From Yersinia kristensenii (GTDB lineage: Bacteria; Pseudomonadota; Gammaproteobacteria; Enterobacterales; Enterobacteriaceae), in the NCBI RefSeq assembly GCF_900460525.1, contig NZ_UHIY01000001.1:2170001-2234000 (forward strand): a DNA stretch of 64,000 nucleotides. The letters are read 5' to 3'. Below the pieces are notes generated by a model. The model made no database searches and was not told the origin of the DNA. It saw only the letters and a list, made by a program, of their open reading frames with translations. Made by a program: the position numbers and the translations under genes. Each line of letters begins with the position of its first letter. Position 1 is the first letter of the stretch. Shown here piece by piece: positions 58,001 through 64,000 of this stretch.

Positions 58001-59094
58001 TTGATTCGGGCATCTAACTGTCCACCATCTTTAATAACGCCTTTGGCTCCCTGTCCATCGGCAACAATCACCGCGTTATCACCAATAGACATGGTGACTT
58101 CATCTCCAGGGGTGACTATATAGTTGAAGGTACCTGTTTTATTGGTAAAAGTTACGCCTTGGGCTAAAGCATTATCATAGGCTTGTTGAGATTTTAACTG
58201 ACCCTGTTTTAATGCCTGGATCAAAACGTCATTATAGGCTTTTAACTCGGCGTCATTATTGACGGTATAACTCTTGTTATCAAAGCCGATAAAAGTGCCC
58301 TGATAGTTTGGCGTGCTGTATTCGAAATTAGTGGTTCCCACTCCAGCCTGTTCTGGACTCCAGGCTTCTAATACCACCATGTTTTTTGATGTCCATTCAA
58401 CGGTGCTGTTATTCCCTTTAGCTACCGTTAAAAAACTTTGCTTAGCGGCAATTCTTATTTTGTTTTCAGCCGCCGTAGATGGCAACGTAGAATTACCCAG
58501 ATTAATGACCAAAGTACCATTTTCGACGGTACCGAAACGTGTATTAATATATTGTTGTCCATTAACATCATGGGGAATGGCGGTAAACCAATAATTAGAT
58601 GCTCCCCAGTCGGATGTGGTGATTTTACTACTATCATAGGTCGCAACCACGATATTTGAGCCGGTAATCTCATCCCATGTCGTCACGCCATGGGTTTTAT
58701 CACCCAACATTAAATGTTCTTGGCCATTCGCATCGGGATAAAGGTCACCCAGCAGTTTACCGGTATAACCAGACTCACCTTGAATAATGGTAGATGCGTC
58801 GCCTGTCAGTGTGATTCTGTCCCCATTATTGACATAAACTGCACCTGCTTCATTGTCATTTGTCGTGGGGTCATATTTGTTGGTAATGGAACAGCTACCA
58901 TTGTGGGTAACCGCTATTCCACCTTGCATCCCATCTGTTGTTTGACAACTGGATGCATCGGCAGTGTTGGCGAAGTACAGTGCACCACTACAAGCGATAA
59001 TGACGCCGATAGCAATTTTACTGAGTTTAACTCCACTGATTAGATTACTCATCGGTAAAAAAGAGTTATTGATAGAGTTGTGTCGGGATGGCAT
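52084..59094 (-). CDS. Giant type Va autotransporter, AIDA/pertactin-type
   Basis: The 2336-residue protein has a long signal peptide (about 1-47, hydrophobic core KIAIGVIIACSGALYFA, cleavage after TADA). A ~1960-residue passenger follows, made of Gly/Asn/Thr-rich beta-helix repeats (VNNSG-, INGGA-like turns). A linker helix RPEISSYAANIAGANTLFMTRL (about 2015-2036) precedes a C-terminal 12-strand barrel (about 2050-2336) ending LGVKYNF. Passenger cysteines are C50 and C68, probably one disulfide. A single RTX-like LDGGAGHDILQLD occurs near residue 1230. No protease motif or RGD was seen. Such proteins act as adhesins or in autoaggregation; the specific function is unknown. AAGGAAAG precedes ATG 59094. 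Confidence 0.93.
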   Translation of the reverse strand: MPSRHNSINNSFLPMSNLISGVKLSKIAIGVIIACSGALYFANTADASSCQTTDGMQGGIAVTHNGSCSITNKYDPTTNDNEAGAVYVNNGDRITLTGDASTIIQGESGYTGKLLGDLYPDANGQEHLMLGDKTHGVTTWDEITGSNIVVATYDSSKITTSDWGASNYWFTAIPHDVNGQQYINTRFGTVENGTLVINLGNSTLPSTAAENKIRIAAKQSFLTVAKGNNSTVEWTSKNMVVLEAWSPEQAGVGTTNFEYSTPNYQGTFIGFDNKSYTVNNDAELKAYNDVLIQALKQGQLKSQQAYDNALAQGVTFTNKTGTFNYIVTPGDEVTMSIGDNAVIVADGQGAKGVIKDGGQLDARINNLGAMLAKNGAHIEVEHGAQLSGQYYLMRIMEDSTGTNDGIISSGYLVGDNWDTTSLDPYPQGLAYVQGFAVTAEGANASFINNGIMNLAGWSYVENASSPLDTNYLIKTASGATASNHGIMNIGVNNNFLDADLAGAIVDGTGSSFTNESGGHIYIGRAAQYDIDNPENVSDTANKRLQQGIRLIEGNATNNGRITIGSKTENAIGMIATGDNVGTSLTNNGQIIINGDASAHPLQNVAMWAENTGNTDIHHNGLIELNGVNAVALKVLSTHKNASATTSSNSSIDIEGGANISNGTRNFGIWVEGSDASAEIQGQVNLKGEGAIGVHARNGAKIDVKGNAQVNFIDGDNQIGYFVHGLGSQILNSTSQAQTLTTKGSTLYRLDGGASFVGSDFIDLSSQLTAQSKDTTLFLVTGMDKDTGTASSFTSGKLKMDVNGEGSTGIRVEGGASGTITATADIIRVAGNGATAGVVDGKYYGIDGQEVPESFSTNSILTSYAQLGSAHSVDGAFGYIARNSGTLLHKGNLDFSTSGTGKTGVLVDNGILDNQGAIKVKGTAVHIKGENARVNNTSTIETTDETAAYLIDNGASLTLEGTGQTKAGGTAHGVLLQAGAKGLTIGRAIIDMLGSGNGIENTAEISNIKLSDAVINVGSGAGIRTATALAQTDNVTINVEGTNGTGFLFEKNIAGNKITDVELNLAGTDGLTINVNSASGQGLVTHSSANVTSGADINVNQTTGGSALVVAGTSNTVNQYGKLQSNSTVSGISVVDINNDHVSTFTNYGQILAASATQFALQTLSGPAVIFTNAANAIINGEVNLLNNQNNSITLISGSKGTDFKTSTGDDRFFLKDITASEQGTLFHTLDGGAGHDILQLDNSVYRVLNENTILNMDEIELKNNSTLTLDNTLLKLGDAKDDAADTGYSIDATSELAIVNNSAVAFNGHLSGNGLLSINTSGQSFDFTANNYTDGFAGTVALGHTTFQLKDGNTQALTHATLKLGQNNVTHVGDSLQNIGGLTFDGGTINFNTGTPGQPEKSQIQTSNILDLAGTGKVGINIESVLNHQPPSTPSIDVTPLMEQDDGNLLLKLANSLGVVTGSGGALQLIDNRTNTVITDTTRADIEQNGVHVANGTYDYRLTTGANNDGLYVNYALTQVELLSNGANALTLNSGGKTGAAADLSAKIVGSGDLSIDTGAGKTVSLSNALNSYTGITDIRSGTLLMAANNVLGNTQKLQLSNQSLFEMASFSQVIGKLDSALGTWVNLSGGHLTINQGGVSDGHLTGAGTLTVADNTLTVNGANDQLSAKTEIANTAQVSLNHISGLGIGDIDNAGILNLTGATGYFVNNLSNSGDVKLNNSQAVLQGNNTSFSGRYQIDNTSVLTASQAQHLGSADVEDDGELVLNANSDWTLLNNVSGVGNLTKLGQAVLTLMGNVTYTGLTDINQGGVTLGNSNTPVTLASQQVNIADNSFMSGYGGVAGNINNLGSLYVGDRAITRSLSPATTFRVGGDLINSGSTYIGSASTSVGNQLHISGDYLGNNGNLYLNTVLGDDNSLTDKLIVDGSTQGNTLVTVANVGGQGAQTLNGIEVVHVGGDSTGTFSQNGRIVAGAYEYSLGRGNGANASNWYLTSQLNDLPSELVDPADPSKPSVLRPEISSYAANIAGANTLFMTRLHDRLGETQYIDALTGEEKVTSMWMRQVGGHNRSRDTSGQLKTQSNRYVLQLGGDIAQWSDDNLNRWHLGVMAGYANQQSNTNSQVTGIGSKGKVDGYSAGLYGTWYDNDADKNGTYVDTWVLYNWFNNTVSGENLASESYKSNGFTASAEVGYTFKMSESPEDNRIFYLQPKAQIVWMGVKADSFSDARNTQVSSEGDGNILTRLGLRSYINGYSDIDKSKQRVFEPFVEANWIHNSKSFGGNMGGKLVEQDGTRNIGELKVGVEAQWDPKLNLWMNVGQQVGGKGYSDTSAVLGVKYNF

Positions 59095-59679
59095 AACTAG
59101 TACTTTCCTTGATATAATATTTAATTGTTTTTATTGATGTAAAAGTTAGTTATGCCATAACAATGGTTATTAGCATTCTTAACAAATTAATATCAATATA
59201 TATAGGAATAAAGCCTGGTGTATAACTTTGGTGTTAATCACTTAGATAGTGATATATATCGAATGTACATTAAAAAATAACCTTATCAATATGGTTTGGG
59301 TAAATTAAGCCCTTTCTTATATTGTGAGTTGTGTTAGTTAACTGTCGCTTTTAAACTCAAGAAATATCCTAAAAAATAGAATTTTTATTTTGATTTTATA
59401 AAAACAAGGCTAATAAAATTTAATAGAAAATAGTTAATTTTTGAAACAGCTTATTCACATGATAGCTTATTATTTTATATTTGGAGTTATTTGTAATAAT
59501 GTTATTTCCTTGAGGTGCATTATTTTAAGTTTTAGTTATTAACAAGTGTCAGTGACCTCCTCGATAGTGCTGTAACTTCAGCTTTACCTCTATTGCATAT
59601 CCTTTATGATGGGGGAAAGACCCGTCGATGAAATATTTCCGTGCTATACCTATTCCCCTAATCTATGGAGCTATTTTCA
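59095..59679. other. AT-rich control region upstream of the autotransporter
   Basis: About 585 bases, strikingly rich in A and T with many A/T runs of 5-8, and without a coding frame. Such DNA is typical of H-NS-silenced, horizontally acquired surface genes. It must hold the leftward promoter of the autotransporter and the rightward promoter of the SnoaL-like gene. I could not fix exact promoter positions. Confidence 0.6.
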
Positions 59680-60084
59680 ATGAGTTCACATCCAATACGT
59701 CAAGTTATCGAAGCCTGTGACAAAGCCATATCTGAGCGTAATTTTGATGAGTTGATGAAGTATTATGCGGAGGATGCCGCGCTGGTGATCAAACCTGGGA
59801 TGATTGCCAGAGGCAAAGAGAATATCCGAAAAGCATTTATCGCCATCTCTGATCATTTTAAAAATCAGTTGGTTGTTGAGCAGGGCGAAATGCAAGTCAT
59901 TGAAGGTGCTGGAGACGCTCTGGTTATTATGGAAACAGTGTTGCATTTTCCTGATGGGCAAGGGGGGGTTGTCACGACAACGCGACGGGCGACCTATGTA
60001 TTTCGGCGTGAAGACGATGGAAGTTGGATTTGCACCATTGACAACTCTTATGGCACCGCGCTTTTAGATAACGAGTGCCATTAG
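59680..60084 (+). CDS. SnoaL/NTF2-like small protein
   Basis: The 134-residue protein has the cone-shaped NTF2-like pattern: an N-terminal helix (IRQVIEACDKAISERNFDELM), YYAEDAALVIKPGM, a GKENIRKAF helix and a four-strand sheet ending TYVFRREDDGSWICTIDNSYG. Members of the SnoaL/DUF4440 (YybH) group are small-ligand binding or isomerase-like proteins, often of unknown function. No catalytic residue assignment is possible here. ATG 59680 has GGAG nine bases upstream; ATG 59665 would include that ribosome site. It ends 18 bases from the convergent MFS gene. Confidence 0.8.
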   Translation: MSSHPIRQVIEACDKAISERNFDELMKYYAEDAALVIKPGMIARGKENIRKAFIAISDHFKNQLVVEQGEMQVIEGAGDALVIMETVLHFPDGQGGVVTTTRRATYVFRREDDGSWICTIDNSYGTALLDNECH

Positions 60085-60101
60085 TCAGTATTGACTTAAG
60101 A

Positions 60102-61283
60102 TTACAGCGAGCGGGATGTCCGGGTACCGAGAATCACCAGAGGGACGGCGATGGCATACAGGATGATAACTGAGAGCCAAATAGCACCTGGCCACTCACT
60201 CTGAACGACAAAGTAGATCGTTGAAAAAGTGAGTGGCCCAATGATGGTGGCCAAGCTAACAGCCGATGCCAGCACCCCCTGAAATTGGCCTTGGTGAGCA
60301 GAATCAACCTGTCGAGTCGCCAGTGCTTGAAGCGCGGGTGTTCCAATGCCGCCTAGCGCAAATAAGGGCATGATGGCGAACACCATCCAGCTTTGGGTCG
60401 TGAAAGCCAGGATGAAAAGTGCCATACACGCGCAGGCAATTCCGAAAAGAACGGCCCCACGTTCGCCAAGCAGTTTGGTCGCCGGGCCGGGTAATAATGC
60501 TTGTGTCAGTGCTTGGCAGAGCCCGAATGCCCCGAGTGAAAGCCCGATCCACAGACCATTCCACTGAAAAGTATCGAATCCCCATAAGGCCCAACAGGTG
60601 CCATAAACCTCGCCGGTGGCGCTTAAAATGAAGAAGACCAGAGTGATAGGTAGAAGCCCTTTCATTGATAAGGCCCAGCGCAGTGGTCGGAGTGGGTTGA
60701 GTGCCGTGATATTGATTTTTTGGCGGGCCGGTGTGTGAGATTCCGGTAGGATAAATAATGCCAATAACAGATTGCAGGCATTCAGCACGGCAGCGGCAAT
60801 GAAAGGAAGCCGTAGCCAGTAATCGCCGAGCAGGCCGCCAAGAACTGGCCCGATGATAAATCCAATGCCAAACATTGCATTAAAGAGGCCAAAGCGGCGC
60901 GCTCGCGTATCTTCATGTGAAATATCAGTAATATAGGCCATCGCAACTGAGATGTTCGCGCTAGTTAGGCCTGCAATAGCGCGGCCGAGTAACAGCATCC
61001 AAAGCTGGGGCGCAAACGCCATAATGACATAATTTATCGCTGCGCCTGCCAGTGAAATCAGCAACACCGGGCGTCGGCCGAGATTGTCACTCAATGCACC
61101 GAGCACTGGGGCGAAGATGAACTGTATTAGCGCGTAAAGTGCGGTCATTATTCCTATATAGGGCGCGATATTCTGGCTATGTGTTACCTCTGCCAGCAGT
61201 CGCGGGAGAATAGGGAAAATGAGACCTATACCCACGGCGTCGAGGCAAATTGTGGCGAAGATAATAACTAACGGTTTATTCAT
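60102..61283 (-). CDS. MFS drug exporter, TetA-like (DHA1 family)
   Basis: The 393-residue inner-membrane protein has 12 hydrophobic segments. Motif A appears as GALSDNLGRRPVLL in the loop after the second segment, and the start FATICLDAVGIGLIFPILPRLL and the RARRFGLFNAMFGIGFIIGP segment follow the tetracycline-exporter (TCR/Tet) family. The family uses proton antiport to expel drugs, but the substrate of this chromosomal member is not known. ATG 61283 was chosen as the family start. Divergent from a TetR gene with a palindrome between them, the standard arrangement for a repressible efflux pump. Confidence 0.88.
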   Translation of the reverse strand: MNKPLVIIFATICLDAVGIGLIFPILPRLLAEVTHSQNIAPYIGIMTALYALIQFIFAPVLGALSDNLGRRPVLLISLAGAAINYVIMAFAPQLWMLLLGRAIAGLTSANISVAMAYITDISHEDTRARRFGLFNAMFGIGFIIGPVLGGLLGDYWLRLPFIAAAVLNACNLLLALFILPESHTPARQKINITALNPLRPLRWALSMKGLLPITLVFFILSATGEVYGTCWALWGFDTFQWNGLWIGLSLGAFGLCQALTQALLPGPATKLLGERGAVLFGIACACMALFILAFTTQSWMVFAIMPLFALGGIGTPALQALATRQVDSAHQGQFQGVLASAVSLATIIGPLTFSTIYFVVQSEWPGAIWLSVIILYAIAVPLVILGTRTSRSL

Positions 61284-61392
61284 AAAGCGTTCCAAAGAGA
61301 GACGGCAGATCACGCAAAGTGTCGGCTGCCAGCAGTTTTCCCCGCACCAACAACCAAAACAGCAATTTGTCTTTTTGTATACTAAATACTAA

Positions 61393-61409
61393 TATATACT
61401 CAGTATATA
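61393..61409. promoter_or_regulatory. Palindromic TetR-type operator between exporter and regulator
   Basis: TATATACT-C-AGTATATA is a perfect 8-bp inverted repeat around a single C, 20 bases before the regulator start and 110 bases before the exporter start. It also contains TATA-rich sequence suited to a -10 region. A half-like AATACTAATAT lies beside it. Confidence 0.8.
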
Positions 61410-61428
61410 ATTAGCCATCAAGAGAAAT

Positions 61429-62073
61429 ATGTCAATGCCAGTAGATCGCCGAACTCGCAAGCGCCTCGCAACACGACAAAGTATATCCACTGCCGCAACC
61501 CGCCTTTTTTTAGCGCGCGGTTTTGACCATGTCACGGTAGACGAGATTGCGGCAGCTGCCGATGTTGGGCGCATGACCGTGTTTAATCACTTCCCCCGCA
61601 AGGAAGACATGTTTTTTGATCGCGACGAAGAGGTGCGAGACATTCTGCGGCAAGCGATACGGCAGTGCGATCCTGCTGTCTCCGCCATTGAGGCGTTACG
61701 TCTACTGGCCCACCGGCTGATTGTGGAACAAAGCCCGTTAGTCGAATTTTCTGTTGCTAGTCAGGGTTTTATCGCGACAATCGAAGCAAGCGAAACCCTA
61801 AAAGCGCGGGCGAGGGCGATACGCGATGAATTGGCACAGGTTGTCGCGATGGCGTTAGCTGAATATGCCGGACGAGACCCTGGCGACCCTTCACCAGAAG
61901 CCTGTTTAGCGGCTGGATTACTCCTGGCGATGTGGAGTGTCGCTCTTCTTCAGGCCCACCAGACTTTTCGGCTGACACAAGACCGTGAAAAAGCACAAGC
62001 GGTTTTTCTCGCGATGATTGATAGAGGAACCCTCGGTCTAAAAGCGGCAATGACGGATACGCCTTATGTCTGA
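61429..62073 (+). CDS. TetR/AcrR-family regulator
   Basis: The 214-residue protein has an N-terminal TetR DNA-binding domain (about 8-58): RQSISTAATRLFLARGFDHV, VDEIAAAADVGRMTVFNHF and KEDMFFDR. The C-terminal ligand domain (about 70-205) is all-helical and variable. Divergence from the Tet-type exporter and the palindrome directly upstream suggest that it represses both genes and is released by the exporter's substrate. Start ATG 61429 follows AAGAGAAAT. Confidence 0.9.
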   Translation: MSMPVDRRTRKRLATRQSISTAATRLFLARGFDHVTVDEIAAAADVGRMTVFNHFPRKEDMFFDRDEEVRDILRQAIRQCDPAVSAIEALRLLAHRLIVEQSPLVEFSVASQGFIATIEASETLKARARAIRDELAQVVAMALAEYAGRDPGDPSPEACLAAGLLLAMWSVALLQAHQTFRLTQDREKAQAVFLAMIDRGTLGLKAAMTDTPYV

Positions 62074-62178
62074 GCGCTCGACAGTAAAAATAAGGGGGAA
62101 TCGCATTCATTGAAATATAGTGAATCCGGGGTAATTAGCTGTATTCTGTTCTGATGCCAAATATCTTTCGGTATTCCT

Positions 62179-63426
62179 ATGGTAGTGACTGACTTAGATA
62201 CATTAAATATCTTGAGTACCCCGATCTGGGTGGTATTACCCAAAAATCAGGAAATACTTTTTGCTAACAAGGAAGCTCGAAAAATTGCCGGTAACAACAT
62301 CCAGTTGCCGCTAGTGCGTTATGGACGTTTTTCAGCTCATGCGCAGCAGCATTTGAGTGCTTATCTCCCCGCGCTGGCTGTAGATGACCACATTGTTGAA
62401 ATCTGGACTATTCAGGTAGAAAAAAATATCTTTCCTCTGAGCTGTCGGCTCTCTTTAACTCAGCTAGAACCTTATGGGGCGGTGATTATTTTTGAAGGGC
62501 TTTATATTTCAGAAAGTGTCGTCACCCAACCGACCAGCCCGAGGCTATTAGCAAAAAGCTATTCTCGCGGTGAGCAGAGTTTTTACGAGCAGTTCTTCAG
62601 TACCAATACTGCCCCAATGCTGCTTATTGATCCCTCGAAAGAGGGGCTGATTGTTGATGCCAATCAGGCCGCAACCCGTTTCTATGGTTATCCGCGTGAT
62701 GAAATGTGCAGGAAGCACACCTGGGAAATCAATAGTATGGGAAGGGATGTATTACCGGTAATGAATGAGGTCGCCAAATTACCCGGTGGGCATAAGCCAC
62801 TCAATTTTATCCATAAATTAGCCGATGGCAATACTCGCCATGTCCAAACCTATGCCGGCCCAGTTGAGTTGGATGGCATAAGATTGATGCTGTGTATCAT
62901 TCATGACATTACCGAACAAAAGCGGCTGGAACAGGCATTAGAATATGCCGCGTTAAAAGATCCACTGACCGATTTGGGCAATCGGCGTCAGTTCTTTCCC
63001 TTAGTTGAACATGCACACGCCCAGAGTCAGCGCTACGGCCAACATTTCAGTTTAATTTTATTGGATGTCGACCATTTCAAAAGTATTAATGATCAACTGG
63101 GGCATCATAAGGGCGATGAGGTGCTGATTTTCCTCGCCAGAACGTTGGAGTCGATCATCCGTGAGTGCGATATTGTTTTCCGCTGGGGAGGTGAGGAATT
63201 TACTATTCTCCTACCCTCAACCAATTTGGATGGTGCATTGCAATTAGCTGAATCTATTAGAGAAACTATTGAGATGATCTGCCAACCTAACCTACCACAA
63301 CTTACGGTCAGCATCGGCGTCGCGCAACATCAGGTGGGGGAAGACACCGATAGTTTGTTTAAACGTATGGATGAAGCGCTCTATCGAGCCAAAGCATCGG
63401 GGCGCAACAGAGTGTTGGCCGCATAG
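62179..63426 (+). CDS. Soluble PAS-domain diguanylate cyclase
   Basis: The 415-residue protein has two PAS-like sensor regions (about 5-110 and 140-255, the second with LIDPSKEGLIVDANQAATRF and a PAC end) and a C-terminal GGDEF domain (about 260-415). DPLTDLGNRRQFF starts that domain, and the active loop is RWGGEEF (337-341), a functional variant. The inhibitory I-site RECD (328-331) is five residues upstream. It should make cyclic di-GMP from GTP with product inhibition. No membrane segment was seen, so it is cytoplasmic and senses an intracellular signal. Neighbouring autotransporter expression could be linked but this is not shown. Confidence 0.9.
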   Translation: MVVTDLDTLNILSTPIWVVLPKNQEILFANKEARKIAGNNIQLPLVRYGRFSAHAQQHLSAYLPALAVDDHIVEIWTIQVEKNIFPLSCRLSLTQLEPYGAVIIFEGLYISESVVTQPTSPRLLAKSYSRGEQSFYEQFFSTNTAPMLLIDPSKEGLIVDANQAATRFYGYPRDEMCRKHTWEINSMGRDVLPVMNEVAKLPGGHKPLNFIHKLADGNTRHVQTYAGPVELDGIRLMLCIIHDITEQKRLEQALEYAALKDPLTDLGNRRQFFPLVEHAHAQSQRYGQHFSLILLDVDHFKSINDQLGHHKGDEVLIFLARTLESIIRECDIVFRWGGEEFTILLPSTNLDGALQLAESIRETIEMICQPNLPQLTVSIGVAQHQVGEDTDSLFKRMDEALYRAKASGRNRVLAA

Positions 63427-63504
63427 AGAGTTAGACCGCCAAATAAGCTAGATAAATAAAAATTAAGTAGATAACAGGCATCGATTGATGCCTTCCAATG
63501 TGAC

Positions 63505-63975
63505 TTATTCTAGCGGCAAACTTACCAGTGGTTTGACTTCGCGTAGGACAATAGTTGTTTGCATCTCTTTAATTCCTGACAGTCGACGGATGACCGACAT
63601 CGCGAAAGTGGAAAAACTGTCGAGATCCTCAGCCACCACTTGCAGTAGAAAGTCCGCATCTCCCGCGACGGCATAGCAAGCAATCACTGGTTTTAACGCT
63701 CCCACTTGCATCTCAAACAACTTCGCTTCTTCTTCACTGTGACTGTCAATTTTCACCCGGATAAAGGCCAAAATCCCCAAACCTATTTTCCGGCGATCAA
63801 TATTGGCTTGATAACCGGTAATAACGCCGCTCTCTTCAAGTTGTTTCACCCGCCGCCAACACGGGGAGGTCGCCATCCCCACTTTGTCGGCCAACTCTTG
63901 GTTAGTCATCCGGCCCGTGTGCTGTAATTGCTTTAAAATTTTTATATCTGCCGGTGTTATTAATGATGATGGCAT
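63505..63975 (-). CDS. Lrp/AsnC-family transcriptional regulator
   Basis: The 156-residue protein has an N-terminal helix-turn-helix (about 6-60, DIKILKQLQHTGRMTNQELADKVGMATSPCWRRVKQLEESGVI) and a C-terminal RAM/ACT-like effector domain (about 70-150). TSPCWRRVK is the recognition helix with the cysteine typical of DecR/YbaO-like members. Such regulators sense amino acids. It is shorter than Lrp itself and its target is probably a neighbour beyond the right edge. Start ATG 63975 leaves 25 bases to the window end. Confidence 0.88.
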   Translation of the reverse strand: MPSSLITPADIKILKQLQHTGRMTNQELADKVGMATSPCWRRVKQLEESGVITGYQANIDRRKIGLGILAFIRVKIDSHSEEEAKLFEMQVGALKPVIACYAVAGDADFLLQVVAEDLDSFSTFAMSVIRRLSGIKEMQTTIVLREVKPLVSLPLE

Positions 63976-64000
63976 TTTCTACCTGATTATTGTGTTATTT

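Overview
The window is chromosomal DNA of an enterobacterium, almost certainly a Yersinia of the Y. enterocolitica-like group. This rests on near-identity of the housekeeping proteins to the known enterobacterial ones, a gene order (metK/speA ... tktA-epd-pgk-fbaA-mscS-argO-yggE-argP-rpiA-serA-fau-ssrS-zapA-ygfB-pepP-ubiH-ubiI-gcvTHP-ygfF-trhA-ygfZ-sdhE-ygfX-fldB-xerD-dsbC-recJ-prfB-lysS) that is the familiar enterobacterial one, and several ERIC-type intergenic repeats of the kind abundant in yersiniae. The genus is recognised with good confidence; the species is not resolved.

Region 1 (1-43.5 kb) is core genome. It holds the start of metK with a MetJ operator, speA, a small Rieske protein, loiP, the central-carbon block tktA-epd-pgk-fbaA (with a Cra-type operator before epd), mscS, argO/argP (exporter and regulator), rpiA and serA, 6S RNA between zapA and fau, the pepP-ubiH-ubiI ubiquinone block, the glycine cleavage operon gcvTHP, ygfF, an HD phosphohydrolase, trhA, ygfZ, an overlapping sdhE-ygfX-creB-creC-creD run with a perfect CreB box before creD, then fldB, xerD-dsbC-recJ, and prfB (with its programmed +1 frameshift) followed by lysS.

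Region 2 (43.6-52 kb) begins at a tRNA-Gly(CCC) gene and looks accessory. A leftward operon encodes a SIS-domain isomerase, a VOC-fold protein, an LsrB/RbsB-like binding protein, an RbsA-type ATPase, two RbsC-type permeases and a Mak-like ROK sugar kinase. A divergent hybrid GntR/LacI-type regulator faces it across a 400-base control region containing a CRP-like site. Together they read as import, phosphorylation and isomerisation of an unidentified sugar. This is the best candidate in the window for an uncharacterised pathway.

Region 3 (52-64 kb) carries a 2336-residue type V autotransporter preceded by very AT-rich DNA, a SnoaL/NTF2-like small protein, a Tet-type MFS exporter with a divergent TetR regulator and an obvious palindromic operator, a PAS-GGEEF diguanylate cyclase with an intact inhibitory site, and an Lrp/AsnC-family regulator at the right edge.

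Non-coding structure is rich. There are three full ERIC elements, three copies of a second ERIC-related family (one flanked by a 16-base direct duplication), a paired hairpin repeat on either side of gcvP, and a serA leader with a CRP-like box, a 17-base direct repeat and a hairpin. All functional statements come from reading the sequence and from recall of the named families; no database search was run.
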